A stretch of 38,511 nt of DNA from Slackia equolifaciens. GTDB taxonomy: Bacteria > Actinomycetota > Coriobacteriia > Coriobacteriales > Eggerthellaceae. The stretch is from NCBI RefSeq assembly GCF_003725995.1, contig NZ_QIBX01000024.1, positions 1-38,511 on the forward strand. Direction: 5' to 3'. The first letter of the stretch is position 1. The number at the start of each line of letters is the position of its first letter. Position numbers and translations under genes: made by a program. The notes under the pieces were generated by a model. It ran no database searches. It was not told the origin of the DNA and was given only the letters and a program-made list of their open reading frames with translations. Below, piece by piece: positions 31,093-38,511 of this stretch.

Positions 31093-31963
31093 CTGGCAAG
31101 AAGGCTATGCCACCAAGGGCGCCATCCTTCATCTTCCGCAGAAATCGGGCTCGAACCGCATGGCCGCGCTGGTTGCGTGCGTCGTTGCAGCGTGCGCACT
31201 TATCGCCGTGGTGGTTGCGGGCATTGCGTTAACGCCGGCTGCATCTGCGGTTGATTTTGAGGCGAAGAATCTTGCGCCCTGCCTTATGCATCCCTTCGGC
31301 ACCGATTGGATGGGGCGCGACATGCTAGCGCGCACCCTTGCCGGCCTTTCGACGAGTGTGCTTTTGGGCATGGCGGCTGCCGTGGTCTCGTCCATTATCG
31401 CCGTAGTGCTGGGAGCGGCTGCCGCATTGGGGGGTCCCAAGGTGGATGTGGTAGTCAACTGGCTGATCGATCTCATGCTGGGCATTCCCCATATCGTGCT
31501 GCTGGTGCTCATCTCCTATGCTTTGGGAAAAGGTTTCTGGGGCGTAGCGGTGGGCATCGCAATCACACATTGGCCGAGTCTCGCCCGCGTGGTGCGTGCC
31601 GAGATTCTGCAATGTCGTCAGGCTCCCTATATTCAGGCGGCGCGCGCGTTGGGCAAAGGCCGCGTAAGCATCGCCGTGCGCCATATGGTTCCATTTGTGT
31701 TCCCTCAGTACGTGGTGGGGCTTATCCTCATGTTTCCCCATGCGATTCTGCATGAGGCGTCCATCACGTTTCTGGGGTTCGGCCTGCCGCCCGAGCAGCC
31801 CGCTATCGGCGTGATTCTTAGCGAGTCGATGACGTATCTTTCTGCCGGCATGTGGTGGCTGGCGGTGTTTCCAGGGCTGGCCCTCATTGCGGTGGTACTG
31901 GTCTTCGACATTGCGGGATCGAGTCTGCGGGCGCTCATTGACCCGCACAGATCGCAGGAGTAG
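31082..31963 (+). CDS. ABC transporter permease 2 (DppC/NikC type)
   Basis: A 293-residue inner-membrane subunit. Features are the N-terminal cytoplasmic part with a first helix (MAALVACVVAACALIAVVVAGIAL), the DppC-type LAPCLMHPFGTDWMGRDMLARTLAG, and the coupling loop YIQAARALGKGRVSIAVRHMVPF. FGLPPEQPAIGVILSES and the C-terminal helix ending in DPHRSQE complete the family pattern. ATG 31082 follows AAAGGGGAGCCC and overlaps the previous gene's stop, so translation is coupled. The fused ATPase gene starts 8 bp after it. Confidence 0.9.
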   Translation: MLNSWQEGYATKGAILHLPQKSGSNRMAALVACVVAACALIAVVVAGIALTPAASAVDFEAKNLAPCLMHPFGTDWMGRDMLARTLAGLSTSVLLGMAAAVVSSIIAVVLGAAAALGGPKVDVVVNWLIDLMLGIPHIVLLVLISYALGKGFWGVAVGIAITHWPSLARVVRAEILQCRQAPYIQAARALGKGRVSIAVRHMVPFVFPQYVVGLILMFPHAILHEASITFLGFGLPPEQPAIGVILSESMTYLSAGMWWLAVFPGLALIAVVLVFDIAGSSLRALIDPHRSQE

Positions 31964-31971
31964 GAGGAGAT

Positions 31972-33573
31972 ATGCAAGGCAAGCGCGACGATATTTCCTC
32001 TGGCGTGCTCGATCACGAGCGACTGACGCATGCGTCGGCGGAGTTCCATCACCATCACAGCCATGCATCCGCCTCGCACCATGCTGGCGGACACCATCTG
32101 CTGCAGGTGGAAAACTTGAGCATGGGCTTTTCGATGTACGACCCCGATGAGCCACGTTTCTTTCGCGCCAAAAAACGTCTGGTGCCCGCCATTAAGGATT
32201 TGAGCGTGTCGGTTCACGCCGGGGAGGTCGTGGCGGTTGTGGGTGCGTCCGGATCGGGTAAGACGCTTCTTGCAGATGCGGTTTTTGCCCTGTTCGAGCC
32301 CAACGCCGAAGCGCGCGGCACCGTTTGGTTCGACGGCGAGCGATGCGATGCGGCAGATTTGGCGCGCCTGCGCGGGCGGGGTATTTCGCTGATGCCGCAG
32401 AGCGTGTCGCATCTTGATCCGCTCATGAAGGTGGGCAGGCAGGTGCGAGGCGTAGCGCGCGATGCTTCCGACGCAAAGCGGCGTGCGCGCATGCAGCGTG
32501 AGCTGTTCGAGCGTTACGGGCTGCGCCCCGAGGTTGAGGAGATGTATCCGTTCGAGCTTTCGGGGGGCATGGCTCGTCGCGTGCTTTTGTGCTGCGCGCT
32601 TATCGACGAGCCGCGTCTTATTGTGGCGGATGAGCCGACGCCCGGGCTCGATCTCGATCTGGCGGTGCGCGCGCTCGACGACCTTCGTGCGTTTGCGAGC
32701 GAGGGCGGCGGCGTGCTGCTGATCACACACGATATCGAGCTTGCCCTGCGCGTGGCCGACCGCATTGCCGTGTTCAAGGAGGGCACGGTGGTGGAGGAAA
32801 CATCGGCGGCGGCGTTCGGATCGCCTGAAGCCTTGCGGCATCCGTTTTCGCGGGAGCTCTGGCGCGCGGTGTTCGGCGGCGATCGGATCGGTAAGGCAAC
32901 AAATGGCGAGGCGTGCGCAACCGAGGGCCAACACCTCGCATCTGGCAGGGAGCACGCATCGGCACGCGCGCTCGAGGTGCGCGGTTTGTCGTTCTCCTAT
33001 CCGGGCGGACGGCAGCTGTTCGACGACCTTAGCGTGCGCATCGAGCCTGGGGAGCGAGTGGCGTTTATTGCGCCGAGCGGATTCGGCAAAACCACCTTGT
33101 GTCGCATTCTTGCGGGGTATCTTGCGCCCGACGAGGGCAGCGTTCTGGTGGACGGCGCCGCATTGCCTCTTCGGGGCGTATGCCCCGTTCAGCTTATAGG
33201 GCAGCATCCTGAAACCATGGTCGACCCCCGTATGCGCATGCGCGCCATCATGGAGGAGGCTGGCCCTGTGGGCGACGAGATCGTACAGGGGCTGGGCATA
33301 CATGAGGCGTGGATGAGCCGCCATCCGCATGAGCTTTCTGGCGGCGAGCTGCAGCGCTTCTGCATCGCACGCGCGCTGGCCGCCAACCCGCGGTATCTGA
33401 TTTGCGACGAGACCACGGCGATGTTCGACGCGGTGGCGCAAGACGAGATATGGCGCTTTCTCGTCGAGTTCACCCAGCGGCACGAAATGGGGCTTGTGCT
33501 GGTGAGCCATTCGCCGTCACTCGTTGATCGCGTTGCGACGCGCGTGGTCAAGCTAACTGATTTGGACGAGTAG
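31972..33573 (+). CDS. Fused double ATPase of the peptide/nickel-class ABC importer, His-rich N-terminus
   Basis: A 533-residue cytoplasmic protein with two ABC ATPase domains, corresponding to NikD/NikE or DppD/DppF in one chain. Domain 1 has Walker A GASGSGKT (91-98), signature LSGGM (196-200) and Walker B LIVADEPTPGLD. Domain 2 has APSGFGKT (367-374), LSGGELQRF (455-463) and YLICDETTAMFD. Residues 26-42 hold nine His in 17 positions (HHHHSHASASHHAGGHH), which could bind nickel or another transition metal. Domain 2 lacks the usual GxSGSGKS glycine and has a shortened C-terminal part. AGGAGGA precedes ATG 31972. This is the last gene of the operon; no clear terminator follows within 100 bp. 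Confidence 0.9.
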   Translation: MQGKRDDISSGVLDHERLTHASAEFHHHHSHASASHHAGGHHLLQVENLSMGFSMYDPDEPRFFRAKKRLVPAIKDLSVSVHAGEVVAVVGASGSGKTLLADAVFALFEPNAEARGTVWFDGERCDAADLARLRGRGISLMPQSVSHLDPLMKVGRQVRGVARDASDAKRRARMQRELFERYGLRPEVEEMYPFELSGGMARRVLLCCALIDEPRLIVADEPTPGLDLDLAVRALDDLRAFASEGGGVLLITHDIELALRVADRIAVFKEGTVVEETSAAAFGSPEALRHPFSRELWRAVFGGDRIGKATNGEACATEGQHLASGREHASARALEVRGLSFSYPGGRQLFDDLSVRIEPGERVAFIAPSGFGKTTLCRILAGYLAPDEGSVLVDGAALPLRGVCPVQLIGQHPETMVDPRMRMRAIMEEAGPVGDEIVQGLGIHEAWMSRHPHELSGGELQRFCIARALAANPRYLICDETTAMFDAVAQDEIWRFLVEFTQRHEMGLVLVSHSPSLVDRVATRVVKLTDLDE

Positions 33574-33709
33574 GCGGCTGCCTGCGCGGTTGAGAGCGCA
33601 GATTCCAAGCGCCGCAATCGCGCGTGTCGGGATGAAGATACCCGCCTATGGGGCTGCAGCACGATGGTTCGTTGGCGGCAACGGGATTGTGGCGCGCTTG
33701 TCAGACGCT

Positions 33710-33718
33710 TGCTATACT
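33710..33718 (+). promoter_or_regulatory. Candidate extended -10 promoter of trmB
   Basis: TGCTATACT is a TGN plus TATACT motif about 155 bp before trmB. TTGTGG at 33688-33693 is a poor -35 at 19 bp. Confidence 0.5.
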
Positions 33719-33794
33719 TCCACATCCAGCGAGCTTTCGTGTCCGGGCGAGCATTTCCGCTCGGACGAGCTCCTAAGCCCAATGAATTTCAGCG

Positions 33795-33841
33795 TTCCGG
33801 CAATTTCTCTCCGGCAACCCAGCTCTTTTGTGTTGCCGGAA
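33795..33841 (+). promoter_or_regulatory. Two alternative hairpins in the trmB leader
   Basis: TTCCGGCAA (33795-33803) and a second CCGGCAA (33811-33817) can each pair with TTGCCGGAA (33833-33841), so the pairings exclude one another. They end about 20 bp before the AAGGAGG of trmB. A switch or attenuator is possible; a plain duplicated stem is the simpler reading. Confidence 0.4.
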
Positions 33842-33872
33842 TAGCCGTCGCTTCCCTCACAAGGAGGATATC

Positions 33873-34922
33873 GTGCGCACTCCGCGTTCCCGTTTGCCTA
33901 AGGATTTTTCGCTCGAAGAGCATCTTGCCGCATGCGCGCAGGCGGTGGAGTTTTATCCGGAGTCGTGCAGGGGGCATTGGCATGCGTGGTCGCCCGCAAT
34001 GTGCATGTCGGGTGCTGCGGGCGTTGCTGCGTGGAAGGCAGCGCGATCGAGTGCTCGCCATGCGGCATGCCAGGCTCCCGCTCAAAACACCGGCGTCATG
34101 CAGCCTGCCGGGGCCGGCAATGGTGCTCATGGCGTTTTTGTTCGCAGCGACACGTGCGGGCAAGGTGCGTCCGACGCTTTTGGAAACTTCAATCCTATCA
34201 GGGATTTCTCTCAAAAAACGTGGAATCGCGTCATACTCGATTTAGGTTGCGGCAAGGGCGAATATACGGTGGCGGTGGCCAATCTGCATCCAAACGTGCT
34301 GTTCGTTGGCCTAGACGTGGAGGAGATTTGCGTGATGCGCGCCGCCGAGCTTGCGGTGGCCGAGGGCGTGACCAATGCGGTGTTCATATACGCGGACGAC
34401 CCCGATTTGCGCGAGCTGTTCGGCCCGGGCGAGCTGGACGGCATCCTTATGAATTTCCCCACGCCGTTTCCCAAAAAGAAAAAGGCGCACTTGCGCTTGA
34501 CCTATCTCGACCGCCTGATGGCCTATCGTGAGATTTTGGCACCTGGGGCGTCGCTGAGGCTGCGCACCGATAGCCTGCCGTTTCGTGATTTCTCGCTTAC
34601 GCAGCTTGAGATTGCCGGTTATGACCTGCGGTGGAGCTCCGATGATGTGCGCGCGATGTTCCCGGACGAGCCGATGAGCGCTTACGAGTCCAAGTTAACC
34701 GCCCAAGGGGCGACGGCGTGCGGATTCGAGGCTGTGCCGGGGCCGGCGCCCGAGCGCGTGGAGCAAACCGCGCCTTTGAGCCTGGTGAGCTATCTGCCCG
34801 AAAACATAGAGGACCTTGATTACGTTCCTCATGGCATGCAGGGGTGCGTGGCCAACATGCGGGGGCGTCGCGCGAACTGCCGCGCCAAGGGCCTGCCCGA
34901 ATGGACGCGGCCGATAGTTTAG
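33873..34922 (+). CDS. trmB: tRNA (guanine-N7-)-methyltransferase with N-terminal extension
   Basis: A 349-residue cytoplasmic SAM-dependent enzyme that makes m7G46 in tRNA. The SAM site is VILDLGCGKGEYTVAVANLHP (residues about 120-140, shown as region), followed by VLFVGLDVEE. The TrmB motif GILMNFPTPFPKKKKAHLRLTY follows, and later SAYESKL with the substrate-binding Tyr/Glu. TrmB is usually 210-240 residues. Here about 110 residues precede the catalytic fold, of which about 45-105 look low-complexity and Cys/Ala-rich. A tail of about 60 residues follows the core. GTG 33873 has AAGGAGG at ideal spacing, so the extension is real unless that site is misread. A 36-bp tandem repeat covers the 3' end. 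Confidence 0.88.
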   Translation: MRTPRSRLPKDFSLEEHLAACAQAVEFYPESCRGHWHAWSPAMCMSGAAGVAAWKAARSSARHAACQAPAQNTGVMQPAGAGNGAHGVFVRSDTCGQGASDAFGNFNPIRDFSQKTWNRVILDLGCGKGEYTVAVANLHPNVLFVGLDVEEICVMRAAELAVAEGVTNAVFIYADDPDLRELFGPGELDGILMNFPTPFPKKKKAHLRLTYLDRLMAYREILAPGASLRLRTDSLPFRDFSLTQLEIAGYDLRWSSDDVRAMFPDEPMSAYESKLTAQGATACGFEAVPGPAPERVEQTAPLSLVSYLPENIEDLDYVPHGMQGCVANMRGRRANCRAKGLPEWTRPIV

Positions 34923-34966
34923 CTGCGCACGCCCGAATGGTCGCGGCCGGTAGTTTAGCTGCGCCC
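34895..34966 (+). repeat. 36-bp tandem duplication covering the trmB stop codon
   Basis: Unit 1 (34895-34930) and unit 2 (34931-34966) are 36 bp each and differ at about four positions. The first carries the last codons and the stop of trmB; the second repeats the same frame and stop downstream. Since 36 is 12 codons, unequal exchange could lengthen or shorten the tail without frameshift. Confidence 0.8.
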
Positions 34967-35027
34967 GCCCGCGCACGTACCTTGCGGCGCCTCATCCCGG
35001 CGTCTCTACGGAGTGTTCATGCGCGAC

Positions 35028-35036
35028 TGGTATACT
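35028..35036 (+). promoter_or_regulatory. Candidate extended -10 promoter of glmU
   Basis: TGGTATACT is a TGN plus TATACT motif about 130 bp before glmU and after the trmB repeat. No -35 is recognised. Confidence 0.5.
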
Positions 35037-35168
35037 GCTTGCCCGTGAACGTCGTGCCTCATGCGCGACGGCATGCTTGCGGCGGAGCCAAGGATTCGCT
35101 GGCGAGCGGTATGAGGTGGCCGGCCTTTTTGCCTGCCGCTTGGAAGCGCAACCGAGAGAAGGTTCTTG

Positions 35169-36599
35169 ATGGACGCGAAATCCCTTAATGCGAAAGCGTT
35201 GATTCTTGCTGCGGGTGCCGGTACTCGCATGAAGTCCGAAAAGCCCAAGGTGGCCCACGAGGTTTTGGGCAAGCCGCTGGTGCGCTGGGTTGTTGACGCG
35301 GCGCATGACGCAGGCATGTCCGAGGTGATCAGCGTGCTCGGTCATATGTCCGATAAGGTGTCTCCGCTCGTGGAGGGAGATACCACCATCGTTATGCAAA
35401 CCCAGCAGCTGGGCACGGGCGACGCTGTAAATGCCGCCCGCGATGCCATGACCGGCAACGATGGCGCCATCGCCCCCGGCACGCTCGTGGTGCTTTCCGG
35501 CGACTGCCCGCTGATTACCCCCGAAACCATTCGTGCTCTGGTGGCCAAACGCGAGCAGACGAACGCCGCCGTGGTGGTGCTCACCATGCATATGGACGAT
35601 CCGTTCGGCTACGGCCGCATTGTGCGCGAAGGCGCGGGCGACGCGGTTGCGCGCATCGTGGAGCAGAAAGATGCCTCGCCTGAGGAGGCGTCCATCACCG
35701 AGTGCAACGCCGGTTTTTACGCCTTCGACGCGCCGGCCCTGTTCGACGCCCTTTCGCGCGTGTCCAACGATAACGCGCAGGGCGAGTACTACCTCACTGA
35801 CGTGCTGGAGATTTGCCGCAACGACGGTCGCGAGGTGCTGGCGCTCATGACCCAGGATGCCGAGGAGGCCATGGGCGTGAACTCGCGCATCCAGCTGGCC
35901 CAAGCCACACGTGCTATGCAGCGCCGCATCAACGAGCGTCATATGGCGGCGGGCGTCACCATGTGGGATCCTGCCACGGTGTGGATCGGCCCCGACGTCA
36001 CGCTCGAGAACGACGTGGAGCTTCTGCCCAATGTGATGCTGCTGGGCGCCACGTCTGTGGGTCGCGATAGCGTGATTGGCCCCAATACGCGCCTGACCGA
36101 CACGGTGGTCGGCCGCGGCTGCCGTGTGGATGAAACGGTGGCGGAGGGCGCCCAGATCGATGACAAGGCCACTAGCGGCCCTCGTGCGTATCTGCGCACG
36201 GGTGCGCACCTGTGTGAGGGCGCGAAGGCCGGCACGCATGTCGAGATCAAAAAATCCACCATCGGCGCAGGCAGCAAGGTTCCGCATCTCTCCTATATCG
36301 GGGACACGCAGATGGGTGCGGGCGTGAACATCGGCGCCGGGTCTATTACATGCAACTACGATGGCGTGAACAAAAACAAGACCGTCATCGGTGACAATGT
36401 GTTCGTAGGCAGCGACACCATGATGGTGGCGCCGGTGACCATTGGGGAGGGTGCCATCATTGGCGCGGCTTCCTGCATCACGCACGATGTGGCGCCCGAT
36501 GCGCTGGCGCTTGAGCGCAACGAGCAGAAGGAGATTCCCGGCTGGGCCGCCAAGCACATGGCCAAGCTCAAGGCCGCAAAGGAGGAAAAAGCGCAGTAG
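35169..36599 (+). CDS. glmU: Bifunctional UDP-GlcNAc pyrophosphorylase / glucosamine-1-phosphate acetyltransferase
   Basis: A 476-residue cytoplasmic enzyme for the last two steps to UDP-GlcNAc. The N-terminal nucleotidyltransferase has LILAAGAGTRMKSEKPKVAH (residues 11-30), QTQQLGTGDAV and GDCPLITPETI. The C-terminal left-handed beta-helix (about 250-455) carries the hexapeptide repeats and the acetyltransferase loop GAGSITCNYDGVNKNKT. It supplies precursor for peptidoglycan, using the product of glmM upstream. ATG 35169 is chosen for the LNAKALILAAG start; the TTG immediately before is less likely. Length is normal. Confidence 0.97.
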   Translation: MDAKSLNAKALILAAGAGTRMKSEKPKVAHEVLGKPLVRWVVDAAHDAGMSEVISVLGHMSDKVSPLVEGDTTIVMQTQQLGTGDAVNAARDAMTGNDGAIAPGTLVVLSGDCPLITPETIRALVAKREQTNAAVVVLTMHMDDPFGYGRIVREGAGDAVARIVEQKDASPEEASITECNAGFYAFDAPALFDALSRVSNDNAQGEYYLTDVLEICRNDGREVLALMTQDAEEAMGVNSRIQLAQATRAMQRRINERHMAAGVTMWDPATVWIGPDVTLENDVELLPNVMLLGATSVGRDSVIGPNTRLTDTVVGRGCRVDETVAEGAQIDDKATSGPRAYLRTGAHLCEGAKAGTHVEIKKSTIGAGSKVPHLSYIGDTQMGAGVNIGAGSITCNYDGVNKNKTVIGDNVFVGSDTMMVAPVTIGEGAIIGAASCITHDVAPDALALERNEQKEIPGWAAKHMAKLKAAKEEKAQ

Positions 36600-37101
36600 C
36601 GCGGCTGGGTGAACTTCGCAAGTGCCGTTCGGGCGATGGGGCGCCGGCGGTCTTGGCGGCATGCTCTGGCGAGCCTGTTTGGCTTGGCCCACTTGTCGTG
36701 TGTGCTGCCTTCGTCACGAGGATGCATAACGCTCGGTTTGGCCGCACTTTGTCCGCGAATGGGCGGTGCCCGCCTTGTCGGGCGTGAAATCGCACAGGCG
36801 GGCATTATGTGGGGCAGCGTTGCTTGGGCTGGTGTTGCGCCTCGTCCGCGAACGGACGGGGCGCTTTTTGTTCCGATACCACCTGGCGCTGCCGGCAGCT
36901 TTGCGCTCGATTGCAGGAGACGCTCATCGAGAACGAGAATCGCAATGCCGCCTCCGATTTCCGTCGGCATCATGCAAGATTTTTTCGATTAGCATCTGCT
37001 GCTCCTTTTTTGTTAAGAGTTGCGCGATAATAAAACTGTATGCGCAAATGAATGGCGCAGCTTGCAGATGATGCGCCCACGTGACAAGGCAGGAGCAAAA
37101 C
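36600..37101 (+). other. Long gap between glmU and prs with a terminator and nothing else clear
   Basis: In about 500 bp I see the terminator at 36837-36869 and an AT-rich stretch near 36980-37040 that may hold the prs promoter (GATAAT at 37026-37031, no good -35). The frames open across 36609-37071 overlap the terminator, lack ribosome-binding sites and have arginine-rich composition typical of non-coding GC-rich DNA. Confidence 0.6.
36837..36869 (+). terminator. Intrinsic terminator downstream of glmU
   Basis: GCGCC-T-CGTCCG (36837-36848) pairs with CGGACG-G-GGCGC (36853-36864), a 12-bp stem with one T-G pair and a CGAA tetraloop, followed by TTTTT. It lies 238 bp after the glmU stop, so the glmU transcript has a long 3' tail. 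Confidence 0.88.
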
Positions 37102-38058
37102 ATGACCCAGATGGAAAAGAACCTGATGCTGTTCAGCGGTTCGGTGAATCCCGAACTCGCCGAGCAGATTGCCCGGGAGCTCGGCATGTCGCTGGGCAAC
37201 GTCAAGCTCGAGACGTTTGCCAATGGCGAGATCTACGCGCGCTACCAGGAAAGCGTGCGCGGCGCCGATGTGTTCCTCATTCAGTCCGTCGCCGGTCCGC
37301 ACATCAACGATGCCCTGATGGAGCTGCTGATTATGGCCGATGCCGCCAAGCGCGCTTCTGCCCGCAGCATCTCTGCCGTGGTTACGCATTACGGCTACGC
37401 TCGCCAGGAGCGCAAGGCTGCGCCGCGCGAGCCCATCACCGCCAAGCTCGTCGCCGACCTGATTACCGCCTCTGGCGTTGACAACATCGTCACCATCGAT
37501 TTGCATCAGGATGCTATCCAGGGCTTTTTCGACATGCCGGTGAACCATATGACCGCCATGCCCATTTTTGTGGACTACTTCAAGAACAAGGGTCTGAATT
37601 TCGAAGAGGTGTGCGTGGTCTCTCCCGATGTGGGACGCGCTAAGGCTGCCAAGAAGTTCCAGATGCTTTTGGATTGCGACATCGCCATCATGCATAAGGA
37701 TCGCCCGAAGCATAACCAGGCCGAAATCACGGCGCTGATCGGCGATGTGACCGACAAGATCTGCATTCTCAATGACGACATGATTGATACCGGTGGATCG
37801 CTTGTCGCCGCCGCTGCCACGCTGAAGGCGCGCGGAGCCAAGCAGGTGTACGCATGCGCGACGCATGGCCTGTTCAGCGGCCCGGCATATGAGCGTATCG
37901 AGAATTCCTGCATCGAGGAGGTCGTAGTGACCAACGCCGTGCCTGTGCCTCTCGAGCGTCAGACCGGCAAGATCAAGGTGCTGTCTGTGGCGCCTCTGTT
38001 TGCCAAGACCATCAAGAACGTCTACGAAAACGGCTCGGTTGCTTCGCTGTTCGCGTAG
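37102..38058 (+). CDS. prs: Ribose-phosphate pyrophosphokinase (PRPP synthetase)
   Basis: A 318-residue cytoplasmic enzyme making PRPP from ribose-5-phosphate and ATP, for purine, pyrimidine, histidine, tryptophan and NAD synthesis. Motifs: FSGSVNPELAEQIAREL, the flexible loop YGYARQERKAAPREPITAKLV, metal-binding TIDLHQDAIQGFFD, and the PRPP-binding loop LNDDMIDTGGSLV. ATG 37102 follows GCAGGAGC at good spacing; an earlier in-frame GTG (37081) is not needed. Length is normal for class I PRPP synthetases. It is a single-gene unit ending at its own terminator. Confidence 0.97.
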   Translation: MTQMEKNLMLFSGSVNPELAEQIARELGMSLGNVKLETFANGEIYARYQESVRGADVFLIQSVAGPHINDALMELLIMADAAKRASARSISAVVTHYGYARQERKAAPREPITAKLVADLITASGVDNIVTIDLHQDAIQGFFDMPVNHMTAMPIFVDYFKNKGLNFEEVCVVSPDVGRAKAAKKFQMLLDCDIAIMHKDRPKHNQAEITALIGDVTDKICILNDDMIDTGGSLVAAAATLKARGAKQVYACATHGLFSGPAYERIENSCIEEVVVTNAVPVPLERQTGKIKVLSVAPLFAKTIKNVYENGSVASLFA

Positions 38059-38115
38059 TGGCGTCCAACCTGGTTGTTTTGCTGCTTACGTAGCTGCATC
38101 AAAAGACGAATATGA

Positions 38116-38147
38116 ATGGGCGTCGTTTTGGCGGCGCCCATTTTTTT
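38116..38147 (+). terminator. Intrinsic terminator of prs
   Basis: ATGGGCGTCG (38116-38125) pairs with CGGCGCCCAT (38132-38141) with one T-G pair, followed by TTTTTTT. Confidence 0.9.
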
Positions 38148-38494
38148 GTGGATCGGGCGGGATCGCTCGAGCCGATTCGCCGAAAGCTAAGTTGTCGGAA
38201 GGATCGCCAAACTTCGGGGCGAGATTGTGGAATTGTCTTGGCAAAAAATCGAAGTATGTTATCCAATTTGTCGCCGTCGCATGGCGACATTGCCAGTTTT
38301 CCTAAGTATGTAATCCTCATCCGAGTATTTTTCGCTCACGAAAGCCCTCGGGCCAACCGAATCGCCCGAAAAAAGTCCAACAGATGATCGCGTGCCGAAA
38401 GTTGGTGTCACGGGCCGCTTTGAAGGAGAAGCGGCCATTGCCTAGAATCGATCGTTGCGAAGGTAACCGATTCGAGAGAAAGGCAACGGCCACC
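38148..38494. other. Upstream region of the gene at the window's right edge
   Basis: This is about 345 bp with no convincing gene. A perfect 8-bp hairpin GGCCGCTT / AAGCGGCC (38413-38420 and 38429-38436) lies about 60 bp before the next start and may be a leader structure. AT-rich stretches near 38250-38330 could hold the promoter, but no hexamer pair stands out. Confidence 0.4.
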
Positions 38495-38511
38495 ATGGAC
38501 ACTCTACAGGA
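38495..38511 (+). CDS. Possible start of a gene cut by the window edge
   Basis: ATG at 38495 opens MDTLQ and leaves the window. GAGAAAGG lies about 11 bp upstream, a slightly long spacing. Too short to identify. Confidence 0.35.

Noticed and set aside
31705-33510. Minus-strand frame of 601 codons opposite the fused ATPase gene
   Set aside because: It is the antisense shadow of two overlapping real genes with clear Walker and signature motifs.
36609-36992. Plus-strand frame of 127 codons between glmU and prs
   Set aside because: It crosses the strong glmU terminator at 36837-36869, lacks a ribosome-binding site and has no domain-like pattern.
1-38511. CRISPR arrays and tRNA genes
   Set aside because: I saw no regularly spaced repeat array, and no cloverleaf with a TTC-type arm, in either strand. 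A dedicated scan could still find a tRNA I missed.

Overview
The window looks like chromosome of a gut-type actinobacterium of the class Coriobacteriia, most likely family Eggerthellaceae; the genus cannot be fixed from sequence alone. The grounds are the high GC content, a Tat-exported FAD reductase of the fumarate-reductase type beside a divergent LuxR regulator with a multi-pass membrane sensor half, and several Tat-lipoprotein signals.

Layout. The left edge (1-102) is the 3' part of a 5S rRNA with its terminator, then a TrpR-like yerC homologue and argS. From 2526 to 11008 lies the most unusual part. A minus-strand luxR-type gene is split into two pieces, the C-terminal half at 2526-3086 and the N-terminal half at 10112-11008. 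Between them is a mobile element of about 7.0 kb that ends in a tyrosine integrase resembling Tn916 Int. The two halves join in frame to a regulator of about 485 residues. The element carries an XRE repressor with a palindromic operator, a membrane/coiled-coil protein, an LPXTG-anchored BspA-like surface protein, a Tat-type lipoprotein, two small coupled genes, a GC-rich folded non-coding segment, an excisionase-like gene and int. It has no relaxase or conjugation genes. The regulator it breaks is divergent from the flavoprotein gene at 11353-13008, so control of that reductase has probably been lost or changed.

From 13 to 16 kb come a DUF1177 plus AroM pair and a nitrilase-superfamily amidohydrolase. 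Then follow rplM-rpsI with a near-consensus promoter and a small membrane-protein locus. A minus-strand cluster at 18191-24275 encodes an ECF-type importer (S component, fused double ATPase, T component) followed by a PHP-domain phosphoesterase, an inositol-monophosphatase-family enzyme and an RpiR/SIS regulator. The last three overlap by ATGA junctions. luxS, an EamA transporter and glmM come next.

From 27.8 to 33.6 kb is a five-component peptide/nickel-class ABC importer encoded by four genes: a Tat lipoprotein binding protein, two permeases and one fused double ATPase with a His-rich N-terminus. It is driven by a promoter framed by two nearly identical 27-bp palindromes. A perfect 34-bp inverted repeat separates the binding-protein gene from the permeases. 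The right end holds trmB (long N-terminal extension), glmU and prs, plus the first codons of another gene. glmM, glmU and prs supply the UDP-GlcNAc and PRPP pathways.

Several housekeeping genes (argS, glmM, trmB, glmU) appear to use extended -10 promoters with a TGN-TATACT-like core. All function calls are from motif reading without database searches.
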